In this document: positions 1-6,939 of the stretch, piece by piece
Layout of the letters: each line of letters begins with the position of its first letter
Numbering within the stretch: position 1 is the stretch's first letter
DNA from: an uncultured Oscillospiraceae bacterium
GTDB lineage: Bacteria; Bacillota; Clostridia; Oscillospirales; Oscillospiraceae
Length of the DNA: 21,393 bases
Assembly: GCA_934589525.1 (NCBI GenBank)
Contig: CAKTOB010000036.1
Coordinates: 1-21,393 of the forward strand
Direction: 5' to 3'
Program-made: the position numbers and the translations under genes
Notes under the pieces: generated by a model
What the model was told of the DNA's origin: nothing
Seen by the model: only the letters and a program-made list of their open reading frames with translations
The model's database searches: none

Positions 1-2043
1 GATACCGACGGCAACACCGATAACACCACCCTGTACTCCACCGTTACCACCGTCCGAGCCGCCCGGGGCGACATCCTGGACCGAAACGGCAAGGTTTTGG
101 TTGGCAACCGTGCCAGTTATGATTTGGTATTCAACCACTTCGTTATCAAGTCCGCGAACAATCGTAACGAATACCTGTACACCCTGCTTAAAAAGTGCGA
201 GGAGCTGGGGGTATCCCACCAGGACCATCTGCCCATTACGGCCAGCCGTCCCTTTGAGTATACCCTGAGCCAGTATTCCACCGCCTGGCAGAGGTATTTC
301 CAGAACTACATGGTAGACAAAAGCTGGGACCCGGATATTACCGCCCCTCTGCTGATCCAGAAAATGCGGGAGCTTTATGAGCTCCCGGAGACCTGGACCG
401 AGGAGGAGGCCCGGGCGGTTATCGGTCTGCGATACGAATTTGACCTGCGAGGCGTTACCAATCTGCCCAGCTACGTCTTCATCTCCGACGTGAACAGTGA
501 AAACCTGGCGGCCATTCTGGAGCTGAACACCCCCGGCCTGATGGTGGAATCCTCCACCGTTCGGGAATACCACACCCAGTACGCCGCCCACATTCTGGGA
601 TACATGGGCGGCATGGATGACGAGGACTGGGCCAAGTACAAAAAAGAGGGCTACGCCATGGATGCCATGATCGGCCAGTCCGGCTTTGAGGAGGCCTTTG
701 AAGGCTACCTTCACGGCATTGACGGCCAGCGCCTGGATAAGGTTACCAAGGAAGGCACCATCGTCTCCCAGCAGTATGTTGAAGGCAAAGAGCCCATTGC
801 GGGCAACAACGTGGAAACCACCATTGACATCAACATCCAGAAAATCGCCGAGGATGCCCTGGCGGAGCGGATGAAGGAGCTCACCGACCCCCAAATCAAT
901 ATTGAAAAGGGCGAGCACACGGGCCTGGATGCCCAGGGCGCGGCGGTCATTGTGATGAAAGTCAAAACCGGTGAAATTCTGGCCTGTGCCAGCTACCCCA
1001 CCTTCAACCTGGCCACCATGAACGAGGACTGGGAGGAAATCACCAAGGACGACCTGAACCCCTTCTTCAACCGGGCCTTCGGCGCCACCTACGCCCCGGG
1101 TTCCACCTATAAAATGTGTACCCTGGTGGCGGCCATGGAGAATACGGACTCGACCGGCACCCCCATTTACCAGGCCGGAGAGATCATCAAGGATACGGGC
1201 TACTTTAACCACGGAGACGGCTTCGAAGGATTCCACCCCACCTGCCTGTACTACTCCAGCACCAAGGGCATGGCCACCCACGGCGACCTGATCGCCCAGG
1301 ATGCTTTGAAGGTGTCCTGCAACCTGTTCTTCTACGAGCTGGGCTTCCGGATGACCATCGAAATGATGGATGACACCGCCAAGGCCATGGGTCTGGGAGA
1401 ACCCACCGGCATTGAGCTGGTGGAAAAAGTGGGTTGGCGGGCCAACCGGGAAAGTAAGAAAAAGTCCTACACCGGCGTTGACGCGACCTGGAACGGCGGC
1501 GACCGGGTGCTTTGCGCCATCGGCCAGTCCGAGAACCGTTTTACCCCCTTGCAGCTGGCGGTCTATGTTTCCACCCTGGCAAACCAGGGCACCCGGTATA
1601 AAGCCACCTTCTTAAACCGGGTCACGTCTTCGGACTACCGGACGCTGGTCTATTCCAACAGCCCGGAGGTCGTCAGCGAACTGAAGATTTCCGACACCAC
1701 CTACGCCACCTATGTAGACGGCATGCGCCGGGTCGTCACCATGCCCGGCGGCACCGCCACCAAGTGGTTCGGCGGCATCAAAGACGAGGACAACACCCAG
1801 TGGCCCGCCAAGATCACCGTCTGCGCCAAAACCGGTACCGCCCAGCACTCCTCCGGCGGCTCTGACCACGGCGCCTTCGTGTGCTTTGCCCCCATGGAAG
1901 ACCCGGAGCTCGCCATCGCCGTCTTCGGCGAAAAAGTCGCCCACGGCGCCTCCATGGCCGCTGTGGCCGAACCCATCCTGAAGGCCTATTTCGAAGCCGT
2001 AGACGCCAGCGAGGTCTACACCTACGAAAACCGCCTGAGCTAA
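1..2043 (+). CDS. Class B penicillin-binding protein (PBP2/MrdA-like transpeptidase), 5' end outside window
   Basis: This is a cell-wall transpeptidase that cross-links peptidoglycan on the outer face of the membrane. The frame is open from base 1, so the N-terminal anchor and true start lie upstream; a TTG at 97 is internal and not a start. Counting from the first visible codon, the dimerisation-domain hallmark RGDILDRNGKVL is at about 23-34, GQSGFEEAFEGYL follows near 223, and the transpeptidase domain carries the acyl-serine motif STYK (368-371), SCN (439-441) and KTG (610-612). All three catalytic motifs are intact. The 680 visible residues suit a full class B PBP minus its membrane anchor. 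The long N-terminal domain resembles MrdA-type (elongation) PBPs of Clostridia more than a compact FtsI, but division or sporulation PBPs cannot be excluded without the upstream neighbours. No clear terminator follows; repeat sequence begins 17 bp after the stop. Confidence 0.93.
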   Translation, partial: DTDGNTDNTTLYSTVTTVRAARGDILDRNGKVLVGNRASYDLVFNHFVIKSANNRNEYLYTLLKKCEELGVSHQDHLPITASRPFEYTLSQYSTAWQRYFQNYMVDKSWDPDITAPLLIQKMRELYELPETWTEEEARAVIGLRYEFDLRGVTNLPSYVFISDVNSENLAAILELNTPGLMVESSTVREYHTQYAAHILGYMGGMDDEDWAKYKKEGYAMDAMIGQSGFEEAFEGYLHGIDGQRLDKVTKEGTIVSQQYVEGKEPIAGNNVETTIDINIQKIAEDALAERMKELTDPQINIEKGEHTGLDAQGAAVIVMKVKTGEILACASYPTFNLATMNEDWEEITKDDLNPFFNRAFGATYAPGSTYKMCTLVAAMENTDSTGTPIYQAGEIIKDTGYFNHGDGFEGFHPTCLYYSSTKGMATHGDLIAQDALKVSCNLFFYELGFRMTIEMMDDTAKAMGLGEPTGIELVEKVGWRANRESKKKSYTGVDATWNGGDRVLCAIGQSENRFTPLQLAVYVSTLANQGTRYKATFLNRVTSSDYRTLVYSNSPEVVSELKISDTTYATYVDGMRRVVTMPGGTATKWFGGIKDEDNTQWPAKITVCAKTGTAQHSSGGSDHGAFVCFAPMEDPELAIAVFGEKVAHGASMAAVAEPILKAYFEAVDASEVYTYENRLS

Positions 2044-2342
2044 GACCGCTTTCGATTAATTGACAATTGACAATTATTGGGGGACGGGCGTTGCGACTAT
2101 AACCTGTGCCGATGAATGGTACCACGCAATGTAGCGGCGATGATTCATCGCCACGAAACGTCCCGAATACAACCCGTGCGGGTGAATGGTACCACGCCTG
2201 TAGGGGTGGTGCTCCGCGCAGCGAATCAAAATCAATTGATTGCCAGTGGCAATCACACCATAATTCCATCGGCAACCTTGTCGCCCGCCACGTTTCAGCA
2301 TTTGAGCCGTTTCAACCAAACGGTACCACAATGGACGAATCC

Positions 2343-2399
2343 GGTGTAGCGGCGGCAATCTGCCGCCACCCGGCCGTAAGGCCACTCGTTGTACATTCG
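2343..2399 (+). repeat. 57-bp direct repeat, copy 1
   Basis: It starts GGTGTAGCGGCGGCAATC and contains the inverted pairs GGCGGCA/TGCCGCC and GGCCGTAAGGCC. It matches 2491-2547 with about three differences, 148 bp further on. It is probably a short non-autonomous intergenic repeat unit. Confidence 0.85.
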
Positions 2400-2416
2400 T
2401 ATACGAAACATTCAAC

Positions 2417-2469
2417 GGTGCCAGCCCCTCGGCGGGGCTGGATGGCGATGAATCATCGCCGCTACACTG
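2417..2469 (+). repeat. 53-bp direct repeat, copy 1
   Basis: It starts GGTGCCAGCCCCTCGGCGG. The inner hairpins are CAGCCCC/GGGGCTG and GGCGATGA/TCATCGCC. One base differs from 2742-2794. Confidence 0.88.
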
Positions 2470-2490
2470 GGTTTACTGTTAGACGTACCG

Positions 2491-2547
2491 GGTGTAGCGG
2501 CGGCAATCTGCCGCCACCCGGCCGTAAGGCCATTCGTGGTACATTTG
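2491..2547 (+). repeat. 57-bp direct repeat, copy 2
   Basis: Near-identical to 2343-2399; the differences are single bases in the last 20 bp. It holds the same GGCGGCA/TGCCGCC palindrome. Confidence 0.85.
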
Positions 2548-2575
2548 AATTTGTAACAAGCACCGCAAAAACGTC

Positions 2576-2696
2576 TGTCATTCCGACCGAGCAGAGCGAG
2601 CGGAGGAATCCACTCAAGTAGCAACAATAACCTGCGTAAGGTAAAACCTGCAACTTGAGTAGATCCCTCCGCTCGTTTCACTCGGTCGGGATGACA
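2576..2696. repeat. 121-bp inverted repeat (REP-like hairpin)
   Basis: The left arm starts TGTCATTCCGACCGAGC and the right arm ends CTCGGTCGGGATGACA. The arms also pair through GCGGAGG/CCTCCGC and CTCAAG/CTTGAG around a roughly 30-nt unpaired centre. A degenerate relative with a recognisable right arm (GATTCCTCGGCTCAC to GGAATGACAT) lies at about 10424-10460. Elements with this ATTCC-GAC-GAGC style of end occur between genes in many gut Firmicutes (general knowledge, not checked here). Confidence 0.8.
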
Positions 2697-2741
2697 TATC
2701 GGGGGGTGGTACCATTCAACCGCACGGGTTGTATTCGTTAC

Positions 2742-2794
2742 GGTGCCAGCCCCTCGGCGGGGCTGGATGGCGATGAATCATCGCCGCTACATTG
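2742..2794 (+). repeat. 53-bp direct repeat, copy 2
   Basis: Second copy of 2417-2469 with one mismatch near its 3' end (ACTG against ATTG). Its GGCGATGAATCATCGCC core is the flipped form of the palindrome at 2131 and 15093. Confidence 0.88.
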
Positions 2795-2896
2795 CGTAGT
2801 ACCGTTCAACCGTACAGGCTGTATTCGGAACGTGGTGGGTGGACGTTTAGGCATAGTATATGATTTTACCTCCCAATTCTTGTGAATAATACCCAT

Positions 2897-2925
2897 TTGC
2901 TCCGGCGGCGGGGGTGTGGTATCCT
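2897..2925 (+). promoter_or_regulatory. Predicted sigma-A promoter of the 74-aa gene
   Basis: TTGCTC (2897-2902), a 17-bp spacer and TATCCT (2920-2925) precede the gene. Transcription would begin near 2932, about 20 nt before the start codon, with AAGGAG in between. Confidence 0.55.
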
Positions 2926-2952
2926 AAAGGAAAATGAAAAGGAGCGAAAACG

Positions 2953-3177
2953 ATGAAGGAATACGAAATTCTCATTGAAACCATCAATCCCTGTGCCGGG
3001 GAGGCCCATGCCAATAAGGAGATCGTGGAGGCGGAGTGCGAGAGTCCGGAGGCCTATGTGAAGGCCAACGCCCCCTTCCCCGTTATGGACCGGGTGGAGA
3101 CCCCCACGGGGGATACCCTGATCATCACCGGCGACGGCAAGGGCAATATGGTCCGCTATACTTTTACGGAGTTTTAA
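2953..3177 (+). CDS. 74-aa protein of unknown function
   Basis: I do not recognise this protein. The ATG is preceded by AAAAGGAG at a good distance, a plausible promoter lies upstream and an intrinsic terminator downstream, so it looks like a real single-gene unit. The product is acidic and soluble, with no signal peptide or membrane segment. It begins MKEYEILIETINPCAGEAHA and appears to mix beta-strand stretches (EYEILIETI near the start, DTLIITGDG and MVRYTFTEF near the end) with a short helical, Glu-rich centre. There is one Cys in NPCAG and a second in EAECES, too few to suggest a metal site. It sits between repeat DNA and a membrane-protein gene, so its neighbours give no functional clue. 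Confidence 0.72.
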   Translation: MKEYEILIETINPCAGEAHANKEIVEAECESPEAYVKANAPFPVMDRVETPTGDTLIITGDGKGNMVRYTFTEF

Positions 3178-3204
3178 TGGGGAAAACCCCGCAACAGTCA
3201 AAAA

Positions 3205-3230
3205 CCGCTCCCGTTAGGGGGCGGCTTTTT
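3205..3230 (+). terminator. Intrinsic terminator after the 74-aa gene
   Basis: CCGCTCCC (3205-3212) pairs with GGGGGCGG (3217-3224) through one G-T wobble around a GTTA loop and is followed by CTTTTT. A-rich bases in front of the stem can pair with the T-tract. Confidence 0.85.
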
Positions 3231-3291
3231 GCGTGCATGGAAGTTTATTTTTCATAACGTGCCTTGGACTGTAGATTTTTGGAAACAGAAA

Positions 3292-3300
3292 TGGTACAAT
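3292..3300 (+). promoter_or_regulatory. Predicted extended -10 promoter of the GtrII-like gene
   Basis: TGGTACAAT (3292-3300) is a TG-n extended -10 element. No good -35 lies 16-18 bp upstream, which extended -10 promoters tolerate. The resulting 5' UTR would be about 75 nt and includes the palindrome-like GCCCGGCGGTATCGGGCC around 3331-3350. Confidence 0.45.
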
Positions 3301-3381
3301 GATAAAATCGGGTCGAATCCGGGGGCAATGTGCGCCCGGCGGTATCGGGCCCGGGGGATTTTTTGCCGGAAGGGATGTTGT

Positions 3382-4974
3382 ATGGCGGTGGAGCGCATCC
3401 ATAAAGATACATTGAAGAGCAGTTTCCTCTATACCTTTTTCCTGGGGCTACTGGCCCATGGGTACGCATTTTTGCAATTTCAGCCCTCTCACGATTCCCT
3501 TGCGGAGGCGGTTTCGGATGCCGTCAACTGGAAGTGCAAAATTCAGGCCGGGCGGTTTTTAAAGCCTGTGTATGATTTTGTGTTCGGAAGGTTCACAAGC
3601 TTCCCCTGGATCAATGGGATCATGGCCCTGGTGTTCCTGGCTCTGGCCGGGTATTTTGTGGCGGAAATGCTGGACCTTCGGAAAAAAGGACAGCTCGCCC
3701 TGGTCTGCGGCATCTTGGCGACCAATGTTACCGTAACCTCTATCTCCGCCACCTATACCCAGGATCTGGGGGCGGATATGTGCGCCTTGGCCCTGGCCAT
3801 GTTGGGCGGCTTCCTCTGGAAAGCGTTTACGGGGGCGGACCCCGGCGTGGGGAAAAGGGCTGCCGTGCTTTGCTTTGCCGCCATTGCGGCCTGTCTTGCC
3901 GCGTCCATGGCGCTGTATCAGGCCTTTGCTTTTTCCTTTGTGACCATGGTCATGGTGGTGTCCATCATGAGATGCCTGGAATATCCCAAGATGTCCCTGA
4001 AAAGAATCTGGGCCGCCGATTTCTTTGGGGCGGGGGCGGCAATGCTGGGGGGCTTCATGTACTTTGCAGGCCTGAAGGCCGTCACCTGGGTCACCGGGGT
4101 TTCCCTTCGTCAGGACAATTACAACAGTGTGTCCAACGTCTGGACCAACCGGGAGCCCCTGGGCGAAAGACTGGTCGGCTGCCTGGAGCAGCTGTGGCAG
4201 GCCTTCGGGGAAATGCCCGGCTATGTCTACCCGGCGGCGCTGCCCCGGCTGATCAATTTGCTGCTGGTGGCGGTGGCGGGGCTGTGCCTGGTGGCGGGCA
4301 TCCTCCGGCTGTCTAAAAAAGAGCACCCCGCCGCCAGCATCGGGACCCTCCTGCTCTTCACGGCCCTGCTGCCCTTTGCCATGAGCGGTGTGCGGCTGCT
4401 CAATACCATGGTCCATCTGCTCATGGTCTATTCCTATTGGCTGGCCTATGTGTTCGTTTTTGGCCTGGCCATCGGGCCTTCGGGGACAGGAATGAGAACT
4501 TTTTTCAAATGGACGGAACGGCTGACGGCGGCTCTGCTCTGCGGCATCGTGCTGATGAATATCCAAACCGCCAACGCCGGTTATGTGAAAAAATCCACAG
4601 AGCGGGAGGCCACCCTGTCCGTCATGACCCGGGTCGTTGAGCGGATGGAAACCCTGGAGGGCTACGAGGCCGGATTCACCCCGGTGGTCTTCATGGGCAC
4701 CCCGGCGGACTACCTGGACCCCTTCGAGCCCTTTGAGGACATCGAATCCATCGTAGGCCTCAACGCCAGCTCCTCCGTCACCTACCTCCGGGCATACTCC
4801 ATGTATTTCCGAATGGTCATGCGGGTGGATGTGAACATCGTGTACGAACTGTCAGACTTCGGCCTGGACGAGGAAACCTGCGGCAAAACCATGCCGTCTT
4901 TTCCGGCAAAAGACAGCGTCCAGATGGTCAACGGCATCGTCTTCGTCAAGTTTGGCGACTGGTTTCCGGAATAA
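3382..4974 (+). CDS. GtrII-like polytopic membrane protein (glucosyltransferase family)
   Basis: The protein has 530 residues and about ten to eleven hydrophobic segments. I chose the ATG at 3382 because GGAAGGG lies just upstream; the frame can be extended to a TTG at 3229, but that overlaps the previous terminator. The N-terminal part has the pattern I associate with the GtrII family (Glucos_trans_II): a first membrane helix, FQPSHDSLAE, then WKCKIQAGRFLKPVYDF and an FPWINGI stretch before the next helices. Family members use lipid-linked sugars to decorate polymers at the outer membrane face. The last 100 residues form a soluble, probably extracellular tail. It stands alone in its operon, so the acceptor (teichoic acid, polysaccharide or glycolipid) cannot be inferred. 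The family call rests on recognition by eye. Confidence 0.72.
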   Translation: MAVERIHKDTLKSSFLYTFFLGLLAHGYAFLQFQPSHDSLAEAVSDAVNWKCKIQAGRFLKPVYDFVFGRFTSFPWINGIMALVFLALAGYFVAEMLDLRKKGQLALVCGILATNVTVTSISATYTQDLGADMCALALAMLGGFLWKAFTGADPGVGKRAAVLCFAAIAACLAASMALYQAFAFSFVTMVMVVSIMRCLEYPKMSLKRIWAADFFGAGAAMLGGFMYFAGLKAVTWVTGVSLRQDNYNSVSNVWTNREPLGERLVGCLEQLWQAFGEMPGYVYPAALPRLINLLLVAVAGLCLVAGILRLSKKEHPAASIGTLLLFTALLPFAMSGVRLLNTMVHLLMVYSYWLAYVFVFGLAIGPSGTGMRTFFKWTERLTAALLCGIVLMNIQTANAGYVKKSTEREATLSVMTRVVERMETLEGYEAGFTPVVFMGTPADYLDPFEPFEDIESIVGLNASSSVTYLRAYSMYFRMVMRVDVNIVYELSDFGLDEETCGKTMPSFPAKDSVQMVNGIVFVKFGDWFPE

Positions 4975-5022
4975 AAAATCTGCCCCGGGGATGGGATACC
5001 ATCCTGACGGGGCAGATTTTTT
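4973..5022. terminator. Bidirectional terminator between convergent genes
   Basis: AAAAAATCTGCCCCG (4973-4987) is exactly complementary to CGGGGCAGATTTTTT (5008-5022). The intervening bases add a second GGATGG/CCATCC helix. A-tract and T-tract lie on both sides, so it can end transcripts from the left (GtrII-like gene) and from the right (pepF). The stop codon of the left gene runs into the first arm. Confidence 0.93.
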
Positions 5023-5034
5023 GCTACGGAAGAT

Positions 5035-6786
5035 TTACTGCTTCCGGGCCAGTTCGCAGAAGAGGTCGATCTGCTTGGCGGCGATTTCCAGGGCACCCCG
5101 CCAGAAGGATTTGTCGGTCAGGTCGATGCCGGCCACCTTGGCGGTATCCTCCGCGGAGGAGACGGTGGTAGCGGCAAGGAGCTTTTTGTACTTGGGGACG
5201 AAGGCGGGGCCTTCCTGTTCGTACTGGGCGTAGAGGCCCCGGGCGAAGAGGGCGCCGAAGGCGTAGGGGAAGTTATAGAAGGTGGAGCCATAGTAGTGGC
5301 TCTTGCACACCCACATATAGGGGTGCAGGAATTGATGGTCCAGGCCGTCGCCGTAGCTGGCCTTCTGGGCCCGGAGCATGATGTCGCAGAGGGTTTCGGC
5401 GTTCAGGAACTCCTGCTCCCGGCGGGCGAAGACCTCGGTCTCGAAGCGGTAGCGGGAGTAGATGTCGCAGATGACCTGGGTCAGGTCGGACAGCTGGGCT
5501 TCGATGAGGCACAGCTTCTCCCGGTCGCTTTCCGCGCCCGCAATGGCGGAGGCCATGACCACGCACTCATTGAAGGTGGAGGCGGTTTCCGCCAGAGGCA
5601 TGGAGTAGTCCTTGTTGAGGGGCCGGTGGCTGCGGAGGTTCCGGTTGTGGAAGGCGTGGCCCAGCTCGTGGGCCAGGGTAACCACGTCCCCCATCTGGCC
5701 GTCAAAATTGGTCAGGATGCGGCTTTCGCCGATGGAATCCACCCCGGCGCAGAAGGCGCCGCCGGCCTTGCCGTCTCTGGGGAAGAAATCGATCCAGCTG
5801 CCCTCGAAGGCCTGGGCGATCATCTGGGCTTCGTCGCTGTCAAACCGGGAGAACAGGTCCACCAGATAGTCCCGGGCCTGCTGGGTGGTAAAGGTCCGGG
5901 AGGCCTCGCCCACGGGGGCAAAGAGGTCGTACCAGGGAAGACCGTTTTCGTGACCCAAAAGCTTCCCCTTGACCTTCAGGTACTGCCAGAACTTGGGCAG
6001 ATATTCGTCCATAGCCCCCAGCATGGCATCCAGGGTCTCCCGCCGCAGATCCGCCCCCTCCAGGGTCATGGCCAGGGGGGAGGCGTAGCCCCGGAGCTGG
6101 GCCATGGTGATGGTTTTCAGTTTCAGGGAATTGAGGGCGAAGGCCACCGGGTCCTGGATGGCCTTGTAGCAGCCCAGCTCTGCCTCATAGGCGCTCTTGC
6201 GGACCTGGGCATCGGAGGAATAGGCCAGATTCCGGATGGAGGACAGGTTGGTGGTGGTGTCGCCATATTGTACGGCCACGGTGCTGGTCAGGTGCTGGTG
6301 CAGCTCCGCCCAGGCATCGGACCGGGAGAGCTTGGCCACCACTTCCTCCCCGATGCCGGGAAGCTGGTGGACACGGTTTTTATGGATGCGGCTGAGCAGA
6401 TACCGGTATTCTTCCAATAGGGGACTGGCCTGCTCCAGCGCCTCCAGATTTTCCAGGCTCCCGATCCACTGACGGATGGCAGCAAGAGGAGCCGCGGCCT
6501 CGGCATCCAGGGCCAGAACCCGACCAAAGGCGGACATGGCCTCATTGTCCCTGGTGTTGGCGGACTGCCGCAGTTCTGCGTAGGTAGCCAGCTTTTGCAG
6601 AAGCTGGGTAAAGCGCTCTTCCAGCCCCAGGGCCTCCTCCAGGGCCTCCTGCAGGTCTTTCCTGGGAAGCCCGGCGGCAAAGGCTATAAGACGCTCGGTG
6701 CATTCCTTGGCCGCCGCCAGATCGGCGGCAAATTCCGGGGCATCAAAGCCGGTGTAAATGGGATCTAAGTCCCAACGCTCATTCAT
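5035..6786 (-). CDS. pepF: Oligoendopeptidase F (M3B family zinc metallopeptidase)
   Basis: This is a cytoplasmic zinc peptidase that cuts short oligopeptides, normally in peptide recycling or nutrition. The 583 residues match the usual M3B length of about 600. The zinc site is HELGH at 373-377, with the likely third ligand Glu400 in AETASTFNE. The N-terminal half is the helical oligopeptidase-F lid, and no signal peptide is present. The ATG start is supported by AAGGAGG eight bases upstream on the minus strand and a promoter just beyond. It is transcribed alone, divergent from the ABC exporter genes and convergent with the GtrII-like gene. The family is certain; peptide preference cannot be read from sequence. 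Confidence 0.95.
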   Translation of the reverse strand: MNERWDLDPIYTGFDAPEFAADLAAAKECTERLIAFAAGLPRKDLQEALEEALGLEERFTQLLQKLATYAELRQSANTRDNEAMSAFGRVLALDAEAAAPLAAIRQWIGSLENLEALEQASPLLEEYRYLLSRIHKNRVHQLPGIGEEVVAKLSRSDAWAELHQHLTSTVAVQYGDTTTNLSSIRNLAYSSDAQVRKSAYEAELGCYKAIQDPVAFALNSLKLKTITMAQLRGYASPLAMTLEGADLRRETLDAMLGAMDEYLPKFWQYLKVKGKLLGHENGLPWYDLFAPVGEASRTFTTQQARDYLVDLFSRFDSDEAQMIAQAFEGSWIDFFPRDGKAGGAFCAGVDSIGESRILTNFDGQMGDVVTLAHELGHAFHNRNLRSHRPLNKDYSMPLAETASTFNECVVMASAIAGAESDREKLCLIEAQLSDLTQVICDIYSRYRFETEVFARREQEFLNAETLCDIMLRAQKASYGDGLDHQFLHPYMWVCKSHYYGSTFYNFPYAFGALFARGLYAQYEQEGPAFVPKYKKLLAATTVSSAEDTAKVAGIDLTDKSFWRGALEIAAKQIDLFCELARKQ

Positions 6787-6821
6787 GGTGGTTCCTCCTT
6801 ACAAAGGTTTGTAGTGTGTTT

Positions 6822-6850
6822 ATTATACCGAACACCGGCACAAATCGCAA
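6822..6850 (-). promoter_or_regulatory. Predicted sigma-A promoter of pepF
   Basis: On the minus strand TTGCGA (complement of 6845-6850), a 17-bp spacer and a perfect TATAAT (complement of 6822-6827) lead to a transcript start about 30 nt before the ribosome site. Confidence 0.75.
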
Positions 6851-6874
6851 GGGGGGGAATCGGGGGTGTCCAAC

Positions 6875-6904
6875 TTGACAAGGGGGATGACGGTGTGCTA
6901 TAAC
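6875..6904 (+). promoter_or_regulatory. Predicted sigma-A promoter of the ABC exporter pair
   Basis: A perfect TTGACA (6875-6880), an 18-bp spacer and TATAAC (6899-6904) with a TGC extension in front of the -10. Transcription would begin near 6911. It is back-to-back with the pepF promoter, with only about 24 bp between the two -35 boxes, so a regulator bound there could affect both. Confidence 0.75.
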
Positions 6905-6939
6905 CGGGATAACGTGACATGGAAAGCGGGGGACCGGGG

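Larger units (their letters stand above)
2044..2896. repeat. Intergenic mosaic of repeat modules, no credible gene
   Basis: About 850 bp without a believable coding region. It begins with tandem TTGACAA heptamers (2060-2075) followed by ATTATTGGGGGAC. It then holds a palindromic module with GGCGATGATTCATCGCC (2131-2159), two 57-bp direct repeats (2343-2399 and 2491-2547), two 53-bp direct repeats (2417-2469 and 2742-2794) and a large inverted repeat (2576-2696). The same modules recur near 10.4-10.7 kb and 14.9-15.2 kb. Open frames of up to 171 codons here simply read through the repeats and have no ribosome site or family resemblance. Confidence 0.8.

Noticed and set aside
2343..2547. Two near-identical units as a possible CRISPR array
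   Set aside because: Only two copies, the intervening 91 bp is itself other repeat modules, and the units are palindromic intergenic elements; no cas gene is near.
2106..2621. 171-codon open frame in the first intergenic region
   Set aside because: It reads straight through the direct repeats and hairpin arms and has no ribosome site.
3229..3381. N-terminal extension of the GtrII-like protein from a TTG
   Set aside because: It starts inside the terminator of the previous gene and upstream of the predicted promoter; the ATG at 3382 has GGAAGGG upstream.
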